Below, one piece after another: positions 10,226 through 17,109 of a stretch of DNA of 64,000 nucleotides (positions are counted from its first letter, which is position 1; every line of letters starts with the position of its first letter). Both the position numbers and the translations under genes were made by a program. Under the pieces are notes generated by a model. The model did not search any database, was not told where the DNA came from, and was given only the letters and a program-made list of their open reading frames with translations. Origin of the DNA: Aureibaculum luteum (GTDB lineage: Bacteria > Bacteroidota > Bacteroidia > Flavobacteriales > Flavobacteriaceae); assembly GCF_003449015.1 (NCBI RefSeq), contig NZ_QRGD01000002.1, forward strand, positions 372,001 to 436,000, read 5' to 3'.

Positions 10226-10629
10226 ACTACGCCGCCCTGCATGGCATCAATGTATGTTGGATATGTATCTTTTATTGGATGACTAATTGTTGTTTCGCCA
10301 GTCATTAATCGCATAACTATATCCATTAATTTAAGTATTCCTCCTTCGCGTTCTTCTGGAGTTTTTCATTATTACAATTTACCCCAAGTAATTAGACTTC
10401 TCCAATTGCTCATATTTTCTATAACATCTACCTCAACACATACCAACGGATTTTTTCGCATCATTTCAATCTTCATGCCTTCGTTGGTATGCCCATAAAT
10501 ATATTTTCCAACTTAAACATATAAAAGTTTGACTAAGTAGGTAATGTTATCAGCATGGCAGCCTATCCTGCCAACAATTAGACTGTACAATAGATACTCA
10601 ATCTATTTTTTGTTTAAGGTACCCAACAT
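10192..10629 (-). pseudogene. Pyridoxamine-5'-phosphate-oxidase-family (FMN-binding, NimA-like) pseudogene with five internal stops
   Basis: Translated on the minus strand from an ATG at 10629, all 146 codons stay in one frame and read as a complete member of the pyridoxamine phosphate oxidase-like split-barrel family: IVGRIGC, then KYIYGHTNEGMKIEMMRKNP, VCVEVDVIENMSNWRSLITWG, KTPEEREGGILKLMDIVMRL and GGVVYRIKLTKKTG. Stops interrupt it at codon 9 (TAG), codon 39 (TAA) and codons 86-88 (TAA TAA TGA). There are no indels. Such flavin or heme-binding proteins often belong to low-oxygen or stress regulons. No long ORF remains, so ordinary gene callers would miss it. Confidence 0.85.
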
Positions 10630-10739
10630 AATGGCTTACAATTTTATGTTGTAACAAAGTAAAATCATAAATACGAAGAATAAAATGATCTTTACAGTTT
10701 AAAATTCAATATGAAGTTTGGCTAATTTATATTGAAAAC

Positions 10740-10782
10740 TGAGCCATGTCATTGTAAAGTACTTGTAACAATGGTAAATTTA
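10740..10782 (+). promoter_or_regulatory. CRP/FNR-type operator and promoter B (before the YtxH gene)
   Basis: TGAGCCATGTCA at 10740-10751 (TGA-N6-TCA), TTG at 10752-10754, 20-base spacer, -7 element TAAATTTA at 10775-10782. The offset from palindrome to -7 is 35 bp, as at promoters A, C and D. The flanks AAAACTGA and GTCATTGTA are shared with promoter D. Confidence 0.68.
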
Positions 10783-10826
10783 TTATAATAAAAACATAAT
10801 TATAAACTTTTTAAAACAATAAAACC

Positions 10827-11165
10827 ATGGCAAAGTCAAACCACACAGGTAATGTATTAGTAGCTCTGGCAGCGGGTGCAGCCCTAGGAGCAGGAATGGG
10901 GATTTTATTTGCCCCTGATAAAGGGAAAAATACTAGAGGCAAAATTAAACACAAATTGGAAGATACAGGTCATGATATTTCGGAACGTATGCGTCATGCC
11001 AAAGATGAATTGACTAAAACAGCAGAAGTAAAAAAGGCTGAGTTTGATAAAAAATTAGATGATACACTATCCAATATGAGTTATAAAGCTGAAGATATTA
11101 TTTCAACTTTAGAAAAAAAACTGGAAGATCTGAAAAAGAAAAATGCACAGTTCCAAAAAAATTAA
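10827..11165 (+). CDS. YtxH-domain general-stress protein, possibly shortened by a premature stop
   Basis: A 112-residue protein with the YtxH signature: a short N-terminal hydrophobic glycine/alanine segment ending in LGAGMGILFAPDKGKNTR, then a long charged coiled coil (KLEDTGHDISERMRHAKDEL onward). YtxH proteins are small membrane-tethered stress proteins of unknown mechanism. After the stop at 11163-11165 the same frame stays open for 22 codons (KKAFELLNEDLREVLDNLQLKI) to a second stop at 11232-11234 and still looks like coiled coil, so the gene may have lost its last 23 residues by a point mutation. CRP/FNR promoter B lies about 45 bases upstream and a terminator follows. Confidence 0.8.
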   Translation: MAKSNHTGNVLVALAAGAALGAGMGILFAPDKGKNTRGKIKHKLEDTGHDISERMRHAKDELTKTAEVKKAEFDKKLDDTLSNMSYKAEDIISTLEKKLEDLKKKNAQFQKN

Positions 11166-11240
11166 AAGAAGGCTTTTGAATTATTAAACGAAGACTTACG
11201 GGAGGTTCTTGATAATTTACAATTAAAAATTTAAGAAAAA

Positions 11241-11262
11241 TAGTTAGTTAGTTAGTTAGTTA
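11241..11262. repeat. Tetranucleotide tandem repeat (TAGT, 5.5 copies)
   Basis: TAGT is repeated five and a half times directly after the extended reading frame of the YtxH gene. It is outside any gene. Confidence 0.9.
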
Positions 11263-11310
11263 ATTTTTTGTGTTAAGATGATTGAAGAGTCATCATAACG
11301 TTTATTGAGT

Positions 11311-11362
11311 AAGTGGGGGTTTTTGGGTTATGTTATTCCTGAATAGCCCTCACTTTTTTTTA
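11311..11362 (+). terminator. Terminator of the YtxH transcript
   Basis: AAGTGGGGG at 11311-11319 pairs with CCCTCACTT at 11347-11355 (one G-U), followed by a run of eight T; an inner GGG/CCC pair shortens the loop. Confidence 0.65.
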
Positions 11363-11419
11363 ATGCTCATTTTTGGGTTTCATAGTTCTGTTTTTTACTT
11401 ATTGAAATTCTCTTATCCC

Positions 11420-11614
11420 TCATGGCCCAATACTTGTAACTTTTAGTTTTCTTGCCAAAAAGCCATCGATCATATCGGTACTATAACTAACCAATAAAGC
11501 AAAGGCAAATATCTGACGTTCGCCCATAAATAATAACAATAAAAGTATTGGTATGGCAAGCACTCTGTAAAAAGAAAACCAATCGGCTATATTTAAAATT
11601 TTGAATATGAACAT
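11420..11614 (-). pseudogene. CDP-alcohol phosphatidyltransferase, N-terminal fragment
   Basis: The 64-residue frame starts MFIFKILNIADWFSFYRV, the usual start of CDP-alcohol phosphatidyltransferases, has two membrane helices and reaches the first half of the family motif (STDMIDGFLARKL, i.e. D-G-x2-A-R), then stops within a few codons. The second half of the motif (G-x3-D-x3-D) with the metal-binding aspartates and the remaining 100 or more residues are absent downstream, where the YtxH terminator follows. It cannot be an active enzyme. Its promoter (C) is still recognisable. Confidence 0.72.
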
Positions 11615-11643
11615 TTTATAAATTCATCATTATAATTGGAAGA

Positions 11644-11696
11644 TAAAAATAGAATTTATTAATATTTAAAAAAATGACTTAAGTCATTTTTTTAAA
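11644..11696 (-). promoter_or_regulatory. CRP/FNR-type operator and promoter C inside a 32-bp perfect palindrome
   Basis: TGACTTAAGTCA at 11675-11686 is the centre of a perfect 32-bp palindrome with no loop (11665-11696; arms TTTAAAAAAATGACTT). On the minus strand the -7 element TATTTTTA (11651 down to 11644) begins 35 bp after the operator's first base, giving a start about 25 bases before the ATG of the phosphatidyltransferase fragment. Confidence 0.68.
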
Positions 11697-11988
11697 TTGA
11701 GGATTTGCTTTTTTAAATAAAAATTTAGTCCATTAAATACTTACTCTCATGAAGATGTTATCAATATTTTTAGCAAAATTTTAGGGTGTTATATTATTAT
11801 CTTTTTTATTTTGAGTTTAAACCTTGAAAAGGATAGTTAAAACTTTAAATTATCTATAACACCAAAAGTTTGTAATTCATATCTCATTTAAAGCCATAAT
11901 TATTGGTTTTCTAAATATTCTTATCCATAATATTTGGAAAGATGATTGAGCAATAGCTATAATGTCTATTTTAAATTTTCATTAAAAC
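11697..11988. other. Gene-free AT-rich stretch
   Basis: No ORF above noise and no hairpin with a T run. A minus-strand piece near 11890-11990 reads as a short hydrophobic peptide ending MALNEI, too little to assign. Confidence 0.4.
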
Positions 11989-12053
11989 TGATAAGAATCA
12001 TCTTTAAAACTGATCAAGGTCATTGTATACTCAATATTAGGTATCTATATTTG
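11989..12053 (+). promoter_or_regulatory. CRP/FNR-type promoter D with two operators
   Basis: Two operators, TGATAAGAATCA (11989-12000, perfect TGAT-N4-ATCA) and TGATCAAGGTCA (12011-12022), are 22 bp apart, i.e. two helical turns. TTG follows at 12023-12025, then a 20-base spacer and the perfect -7 element TATATTTG at 12046-12053. The second operator has the same 35-bp offset to the -7 as in promoters A-C; the first lies one site further upstream. Predicted start near 12059. Confidence 0.75.
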
Positions 12054-12058
12054 TTATA

Positions 12059-12523
12059 TTAATCGAAAAGATATGTTCTTTGAATCATTTGTTTATAAAA
12101 TTACTCAAGTAAATAGATTTAACTGTAGAGTTACGGTTTAAGTTATTGATTTGTAAATAAATACGGTAAACAAAATATACAATGTATTTTGAATATCTTA
12201 AAGTCGAAAAAACCAATCGTAGCGTGGCTATGCAAGTATTTTTAAAGCTATTGATATACAAAATAATAGGTAGAAATGTACAGTTATTTATTTACAATGA
12301 ACTGGTTTAAATATTTTATAATAAAGCGAAAATTAGTTGTAAATGTGCAATTTTTTTAGCCAATTTAGAAAGTTTAAACCAGTTCATATCATAAATGGGT
12401 ATTTAAAATTAGTTTAGTGATTTAGGTTTTAATATGAATTTTTTAGATAAGATTATGTGATAAACCAATATAGCGATAAACTAAAATAAATACTTAGGAA
12501 CAGGAGGTTTCGGCTTCCTGTTC
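12059..12523 (+). ncRNA. Candidate non-coding transcript from CRP/FNR promoter D
   Basis: Promoter D has no convincing gene behind it. The predicted transcript contains only small frames (22 aa from 12073; 42 aa at 12182-12310), a 15-bp inverted repeat (12297-12311 with 12373-12387) and ends at a terminator-like hairpin (12498-12523) or at its twin (12649-12680). Read-through to the DUF302 gene at 12950 would make it a long leader instead. This is inferred from signals, not from homology. Confidence 0.35.
12297..12387. repeat. 15-bp perfect inverted repeat enclosing 61 bases
   Basis: ATGAACTGGTTTAAA at 12297-12311 and its exact reverse complement at 12373-12387. The 91-bp unit could be a stem-loop of the putative transcript or a miniature element; no target-site duplication is evident. 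Confidence 0.7.
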
Positions 12524-12526
12524 TAT
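12498..12526 (+). terminator. Terminator-like hairpin 1
   Basis: GAACAGGA at 12498-12505 pairs with TCCTGTTC at 12516-12523, loop GGTTTCGGCT. The following tract TATTTTG is a weak T run. Confidence 0.55.
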
Positions 12527-12608
12527 TTTGAAAATATTTGCATGAAAAGGAAAGTTTAAGGATTTTTTTAATCCATTATAATTTGTGTATTGTTTAAAAA
12601 TCAATATG

Positions 12609-12616
12609 TAAGTTTG
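12609..12616 (+). promoter_or_regulatory. Possible -7 element between the twin hairpins
   Basis: TAAGTTTG fits TAnnTTTG; a TTTG lies at 12582-12585 but with a longer than usual spacer (23). A transcript from here would be only about 60 bases, ending at hairpin 2. Confidence 0.3.
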
Positions 12617-12648
12617 AAGATGTTTTAAAAACGGCCTTAAATCATGTG

Positions 12649-12680
12649 GAACAGGAGGTTTCGACTTCCTGTTCTTTTTT
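12649..12680 (+). terminator. Rho-independent terminator, twin of hairpin 1
   Basis: GAACAGGA at 12649-12656 pairs with TCCTGTTC at 12667-12674, loop GGTTTCGACT, then six T. Stem and loop differ from hairpin 1 at one base, although the sequences before the two hairpins are unrelated. Confidence 0.75.
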
Positions 12681-12949
12681 CATCTTCTTTATTCAAGTAA
12701 TTGCTAAGAGAAATCTAAATATTCCTTTAAAACAGATCATTTAAAGGCTATTGATAGCGTTCAGTAAAATTGGTTTTTACATTGTTGTGGTTTGTATATG
12801 CCATACAAATGGTTATATGCCTAAACCTTCATGTTAAACAAGAACAAATTCTATCATAGAAAACAGGAAGATATGAAAGTGTTTTTCTGTTTTTATTATA
12901 TATACAGACGTGAAATAATTTAATTTAAGTTAAAAATAAAACAAATATT

Positions 12950-13339
12950 ATGGATTATTATTTTTCTAAAATATTAAACAATATTACTTTTTCTAACGCA
13001 GTTGAAAAAATAAGCCAAGAACTCCAAAAAGAAGGATTTGGTGTGCTTACTGAAATAGATATTACATCAACTTTTAAGAAAAAGTTAGATGTCGATTTTT
13101 ATAATTATAAAATTTTAGGTGCTTGTCATCCTACTTATGCATATAAAGCATTAATGGCTGAAAATAAAATTGGTACTATGCTTCCTTGTAATGTTATTGT
13201 TCAAGAACAGAAACATGGTATAATTGAAGTTTCAGCTGTTGATCCAGTTGCATCCATGCAAGCGGTTATGAATAAATCTTTAGCCCCGATTGCTATAGAA
13301 ATTAGAGATAAGTTAAAGAAAGTTATAGATAATTTATAA
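12950..13339 (+). CDS. DUF302 domain protein
   Basis: A 129-residue protein covering one DUF302 domain: KISQELQKEGFGVLTEIDI, FKKKLDVDFYNYKILGACHP, YAYKALMAENKIGTMLPCNV and IIEVSAVDPVASMQAV are its conserved blocks in order, and the C-terminal helix is intact. DUF302 proteins have an alpha/beta fold related to bacterial defence or redox-stress clusters and no proven activity. It is co-directional with a hypothetical gene nine bases downstream. A degenerate operator (TGATAGCGTTCA, 12752-12763) lies about 190 bases upstream, with GTGGTTTG at the same 35-bp offset seen elsewhere, so it may belong to the CRP/FNR-type regulon. Confidence 0.85.
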   Translation: MDYYFSKILNNITFSNAVEKISQELQKEGFGVLTEIDITSTFKKKLDVDFYNYKILGACHPTYAYKALMAENKIGTMLPCNVIVQEQKHGIIEVSAVDPVASMQAVMNKSLAPIAIEIRDKLKKVIDNL

Positions 13340-13348
13340 TAAATTATT

Positions 13349-13768
13349 ATGATAAAGCAAATAAAACACAAAACCTTTAGTCGAGATAAAAGTATTGATG
13401 AACTGCATTATGGCACAGAAAAATGGTCAGTAGAGCTAGATTTTTCGGCGTTTGAATTGCCTTTTTTAAGACAATTAATAAAATCATATCCGTATAAAAA
13501 TACCATTCCTAATTTATTTGAAAATATTCAATTATTTATTAAGCAACTTGACAAGTTTGAGGGTGAATTACCAATACTAATTAAAGAAATTAGAAATCAT
13601 AACAATCAATTGGAGGGAAAGCTAGAATGTAACGATGTTAGCTGTGACGATTTTTACCTCGACGAATATAACCAGTTGTCCGAAAATATTTTTGATTATT
13701 TACAAGAATATAAAAACTTAAAAATTGAAATTTATAGGTTTATGAGTGGAATTATTCCTAATCCTTAA
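13349..13768 (+). CDS. Hypothetical protein, helical, flavobacterial stress-cluster type
   Basis: A 139-residue, mostly alpha-helical, charged protein without signal peptide or membrane helix. It starts at an ATG nine bases after the DUF302 gene, so the two are probably one operon. The block ELHYGTEKWSVELDFSAFEL near residues 19-38 resembles the relic at 10067-10225. The C-terminal half contains the acidic cysteine pair LECNDVSCDDFYLDEYNQL. I do not know a function; similar proteins occur beside universal-stress and DUF302 genes in related bacteria, as far as I recall. Confidence 0.65.
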   Translation: MIKQIKHKTFSRDKSIDELHYGTEKWSVELDFSAFELPFLRQLIKSYPYKNTIPNLFENIQLFIKQLDKFEGELPILIKEIRNHNNQLEGKLECNDVSCDDFYLDEYNQLSENIFDYLQEYKNLKIEIYRFMSGIIPNP

Positions 13769-14034
13769 TTCTAGATGCAATAGTTTTCATACACTTTAAG
13801 TAAAAGATGAAAATGACAATATCAATTTTTATTATTAAATGGTTTTGAAATACAACTATAAACATCATTTAATTTGGACCAGATGCAAACTCTTGTAATT
13901 AAAAATAAATGGGTGGAAGCACATCCTTTTTATGGCAGTTTAATCGTGCATATTGTATGGGGTTTTTACCATTAAATTATGGTTCAGATGTTGAGCTCGC
14001 AAATGATTATAAAACCTAAATAAATGAATGATCG
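13769..14034. other. Gene-free stretch, probable decayed sequence
   Basis: No intact ORF. Around 13910-14010 a plus-strand frame reads EAHPFYGSLIVHI and, after a stop and frame change, NYGSDVELANDYKT, which recalls the cysteine-rich C-terminal tail of class II ribonucleotide reductases with the cysteines mutated; this is weak. Confidence 0.3.
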
Positions 14035-14260
14035 ATGTCAGTTTTAACAACAAAAGTAAAAGAAATTCTACAGAATCGTTATCTTTTAAAAGATAACGAC
14101 GGAAAGATTGTTGAAACGCCACACCAAATTTATTTAAGCGGGTTGCTAAATTTGTAGCATCTATTGAAAAAGACAATAAAACCTATTGGCGAATAATTTT
14201 TATCAACTTTTAAAAAATTTAATTTTTCAGCCTTACTAATTCGTTTTTTAATACACTGGA
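14035..14260 (+). pseudogene. nrdJ: N-terminal relic of adenosylcobalamin-dependent (class II) ribonucleotide reductase
   Basis: From the ATG at 14035 the frame reads MSVLTTKVKEILQNRYLLKD then NDGKIVETPHQIY; a +1 change gives RVAKFVASIEKDNKTYW, and a further one-base shift gives NNFYQLLKNLIF. In this order these blocks are the N-terminus of class II ribonucleoside-diphosphate reductase (vLe.RYL.kd..g...ETP...RVA..va..E....YW...FY.ll.nl.FlPNSPT). The sequence ends before the PNSPTLMNAG motif and the catalytic barrel is missing. So this is a truncated, frameshifted relic of an oxygen-independent dNTP-forming enzyme, in keeping with the low-oxygen character of the block. Confidence 0.7.
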
Positions 14261-14305
14261 CTTACCTAAATTCAATAAATTTGTATTTCTAAAAGTTCTA
14301 AAAAA

Positions 14306-14866
14306 ATGAAAGACTTCCAATTACATTCAAATGACGATTTAACTTTTCAAATAAGAAATTCAGGTGTAAAATCGTGGAAAGATCTCATAGATACGGTAAA
14401 AAGGATAAAGTACGGTAGAACTTCTAAAAGATCAGATTTAGAATTAGTTTGGACGGAACAAAAAGGTACCTGCAGCTCAAAACATGCTTTTTTAAAAAAA
14501 GTGGCTGATTTGAATAAAATTCCAAATGTAAAGCTGATGTTGTGTATGTTTAAAATGAATACAGTAAACACGCCCAGTATTGGTAATGCACTAGATGGTC
14601 AACCTATCACTTATAATCCAGAAGCTCATTGCTATTTGAGCATTGAGGAAGAGAATATTGATATAACAAGTTCTAAATCTTCATTTTCGAAAATTAAAGA
14701 TGATATTATCAAGGAAATTGAAATTGTACCAGAGCAGGTATTTCAATTTAAAATAGATTATCATAAGGATTTTCTTAAAAAATGGATTTTAAAAGAAAAG
14801 TGCAACCTCAGTTTCGATCAAGTTTGGATTATTAGAGAAAAATGTATTGAAAATATGAGTAAATAG
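14306..14866 (+). CDS. Conserved hypothetical protein with a transglutaminase-like Cys/His arrangement
   Basis: A 186-residue intracellular protein. The block VWTEQKGTCSSKHAFLKKVA at about residues 49-68 looks like the catalytic-cysteine helix of transglutaminase-like proteins, and PEAHCYLSIEEENIDITSS near 108-126 could supply His and Asp. No membrane helix or signal peptide. A -7 element TAAATTTG is present at 14276-14283. The transglutaminase-fold assignment is an inference from pattern only; the activity (peptidase, acyltransferase or none) is unknown. It converges with the methyltransferase at 14871, their ends four bases apart. Confidence 0.65.
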   Translation: MKDFQLHSNDDLTFQIRNSGVKSWKDLIDTVKRIKYGRTSKRSDLELVWTEQKGTCSSKHAFLKKVADLNKIPNVKLMLCMFKMNTVNTPSIGNALDGQPITYNPEAHCYLSIEEENIDITSSKSSFSKIKDDIIKEIEIVPEQVFQFKIDYHKDFLKKWILKEKCNLSFDQVWIIREKCIENMSK

Positions 14867-14870
14867 GGGA

Positions 14871-16034
14871 TTAGTCTTTCATATATTTTCCCTTCTTACT
14901 ACCTTCATACATTTCATACATTACCAATCTACAATCTAATTTACCATTAAAAACTTTAATTCTTTTAGAGGTACGTAAGCCTACACTTTTTAATCCATTT
15001 TCAAAATCTGAAGTAATGAGCCATGCATTTGTGCCAGGATAACCTCGCTTCAATGTATTACCAATTTCTTTATAAAATACAGGGACATCAATTTCTAAAC
15101 GTTCACCATAAGGTGGATTAAATAAGACAATGGTTTTTCCTTCTATTTCTTTTTCTGTTCTAAAGAAATTCTGTTCTTCTATGGTAATAAATTCTTCTAA
15201 ATTGGCATTTTCAATATTGTCTTGAGCCTTATATATTGCAGATGGAGCCTTATCATAACCAATAATTTTTGCTGTAGATTCTCGCGTTTTTTTAAGTAAC
15301 GAATTCCGAATAACATCGAACAAATCAGGGTCAAAGTCGCTCCATTTTTCAAAACCAAATTCACGTCGGTTTATATTTGCCGGAATATTATTCGCAATCA
15401 TGGCAGCCTCAATTAATAGAGTACCACTACCACACATAGGGTCTATAAAATGTTGTGTACCATCGTAACCTGTCATTAAAACTAAACCTGCTGCGAGTAC
15501 TTCATTAATAGGAGCAATGTTCGTAGCACTTCGGTAACCTCTTTTATGTAATGAATCTCCAGAACTGTCTATAGAAACCGTACAATCTCTATTGTGAATA
15601 TGAATATTAATCTGTAAATCAGGATGATCTAAATCAATATTGGGGCGAGATCCCACTTTATCTCTAAAATAATCAACAATTGCATCTTTTGTTTTTAAAG
15701 AAACATAATGTGAATTGGTGAAATTATCAGCATTGGCAACTGCATCAACAGCGAAAGTACCATTCACATCAATATAATTATCCCATTTTATGGTTTGTAT
15801 TTGATCATATAAATCGTGTTCATTATTCACTTTAAATTGTCGTATTGGTTTTAAGATTCGTACTGCAGTTCTTAATGCTAAATTTGCCTTATACATAAAA
15901 CCTTTATCACCAGAAAAAGTAACATTTCTTATGCCTATTTTGATGTCCATGGCACCAAGGTTACGTAACTCTTTTGCAAGTATTTCTTCAAAGCCAAATA
16001 AGGTTTTGGCTAACATTTTAAAATTTTCGTTCAT
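14871..16034 (-). CDS. THUMP-domain class I SAM RNA methyltransferase (RlmL/TrmN-like)
   Basis: A 387-residue protein with an N-terminal ferredoxin-like/THUMP region (about residues 1-160), then a Rossmann methyltransferase domain of the UPF0020 family: INEVLAAGLVLMTGY, DPMCGSGTLLIEAA (SAM-binding motif I, about 200-215), IIGYDKAPSAIYKAQDN and the catalytic NPPYGERL motif (about 305-312), diagnostic for N2-guanine methylation of rRNA or tRNA. By analogy with the N-terminal half of E. coli RlmL it may act on 23S rRNA, but TrmN-like tRNA activity is possible. It starts at the ATG at 16034; a small hairpin (16058-16080) lies in its presumed leader. Confidence 0.88.
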   Translation of the reverse strand: MNENFKMLAKTLFGFEEILAKELRNLGAMDIKIGIRNVTFSGDKGFMYKANLALRTAVRILKPIRQFKVNNEHDLYDQIQTIKWDNYIDVNGTFAVDAVANADNFTNSHYVSLKTKDAIVDYFRDKVGSRPNIDLDHPDLQINIHIHNRDCTVSIDSSGDSLHKRGYRSATNIAPINEVLAAGLVLMTGYDGTQHFIDPMCGSGTLLIEAAMIANNIPANINRREFGFEKWSDFDPDLFDVIRNSLLKKTRESTAKIIGYDKAPSAIYKAQDNIENANLEEFITIEEQNFFRTEKEIEGKTIVLFNPPYGERLEIDVPVFYKEIGNTLKRGYPGTNAWLITSDFENGLKSVGLRTSKRIKVFNGKLDCRLVMYEMYEGSKKGKYMKD

Positions 16035-16295
16035 TCTATTAGATCTATTAAATCACTAAAACTCTGTTTAACAGTGTTTTAGAAGTTTTGTGAATAGCAG
16101 TATTTAATGATTAACATTTATTACAGCCCAAAAATACATTTATTAAAAGAGTTAACCTTATTTATTGAGTTATTCTGTATATAAACTTTATGGATTATTG
16201 GTATCGTAATTCTATTTTATTAAAAGGCTATTCGTTTGGATTAGAGTACATATTTGTTAGGTTATAGACTAGAATATTAAATAAAACAAATTTAA

Positions 16296-17105
16296 ATGAA
16301 AGTATTAGTTATTGGAGCAGGGAATATGGGTTTAACCTATGCAGAAGGAATGTCTAAATCAAAAATGCTTAAGAAAAATCAAATTATGATTCTGGACAAC
16401 TCCAAAGAAAAATTAGAGGAACTACATCAAATTTCACATTTTGATGCTTATAAAAATTTGGAAGATTGTGTGCCAGAAGCTGATATTATTTTTATCGCTG
16501 TAAAGCCATATCACGCTGAAGAGCTTTTTGGTAGAATGGCTACGCTAGTAAAACCAGAACAAATAATTATATCAATTATGGCGGGGGTAACTATAGATAC
16601 CATAAAAAAACTTACGGGACTAGAAAAAATAGTGAGAGCAATGCCAAATTTACCTGCACAAGTAGGTAAAGGCCTTACCTCTTATGTCACCTCTAAAAGC
16701 GTTTCTAGAATAGAACGCCTTACAGTTGAAAGTCTACTAGACTCTACAGGTAAATCGATTTTAGTAAGTAACGAGAAATTTATCGATGCTTCTACTGGAA
16801 TTTCGGGTAGTGGTCCTGCTTACGTATTTTACTTTATGCAAAGTATGACTGAAGCCGCTTTACAAATGGGATTTTCAGAAAGTGTTTCTAAAGTGTTAGT
16901 AAGTCAGACTTTTACGGGTGCTGTTGAACTTTTTAATCAATCTTCACTATCTGCAAATTCTTGGATGCAAAAAGTGGCTTCCAAAGGAGGTACAACAAGA
17001 GCTGCTTTAGATTCTATGGAAGATAATAATGTAAATGAATTGATTAAAGAAGCCGCATATGCCGCTTTTAATCGTGCCATTGAAATGGGAAAGGAAAATA
17101 AATAA
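16296..17105 (+). CDS. proC: Pyrroline-5-carboxylate reductase
   Basis: This 269-residue enzyme reduces pyrroline-5-carboxylate to proline, the last step of proline synthesis. The N-terminal NAD(P)-binding motif is VLVIGAGNMGLTYAEGM, the middle contains IISIMAGVTIDTIKKL and VRAMPNLPAQVGKG, and the C-terminal signature is GISGSGPAYVFYFMQSM with the MQKVASKGGTTRAAL block that follows. Length and motifs are normal. It is the first gene of proC-proB-proA: proB starts five bases after its stop. Grouping all three steps in one operon lets the cell raise proline as a unit, useful for an osmotically challenged marine organism. Confidence 0.95.
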   Translation: MKVLVIGAGNMGLTYAEGMSKSKMLKKNQIMILDNSKEKLEELHQISHFDAYKNLEDCVPEADIIFIAVKPYHAEELFGRMATLVKPEQIIISIMAGVTIDTIKKLTGLEKIVRAMPNLPAQVGKGLTSYVTSKSVSRIERLTVESLLDSTGKSILVSNEKFIDASTGISGSGPAYVFYFMQSMTEAALQMGFSESVSKVLVSQTFTGAVELFNQSSLSANSWMQKVASKGGTTRAALDSMEDNNVNELIKEAAYAAFNRAIEMGKENK

Positions 17106-17109
17106 AAAT

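Noticed and set aside
10192-10629. Stop-codon recoding in the PNPOx-like frame
   Set aside because: All three stop codons occur, including three in a row, while every neighbouring gene uses them as normal stops.
11241-11262. TAGT tetranucleotide repeat as a phase-variation switch
   Set aside because: It lies after the end of the YtxH gene, where a change of copy number would affect neither frame nor promoter.
12182-12310. 42-residue ORF behind promoter D
   Set aside because: It ends in the left arm of an inverted repeat, has no recognisable features and is within chance length for this base composition.
12834-12841. Isolated TTAAACAA half site near the DUF302 gene as another light-regulon operator
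   Set aside because: The sequence 24 bp upstream (TGGTTATA) does not match the second half site, and the gene has no link to light.
13894-14020. Cysteine-rich C-terminal tail of class II ribonucleotide reductase
   Set aside because: The pattern (PFYGSLIVHI, NYGSDVEL) needs several mutated cysteines and a frame change, and it would lie in front of the N-terminal relic; too weak to call.
13940-14176. Minus-strand 78-residue ORF
   Set aside because: It runs antisense to the nrdJ relic, which explains the open frame; its sequence is low in complexity and unlike any known protein.
16058-16080. Hairpin AAAACTCTG/CAGTGTTTT as a riboswitch or attenuator before the RlmL-like gene
   Set aside because: It is a single short stem with a mismatch and AT-rich, with no conserved ligand-binding pattern.
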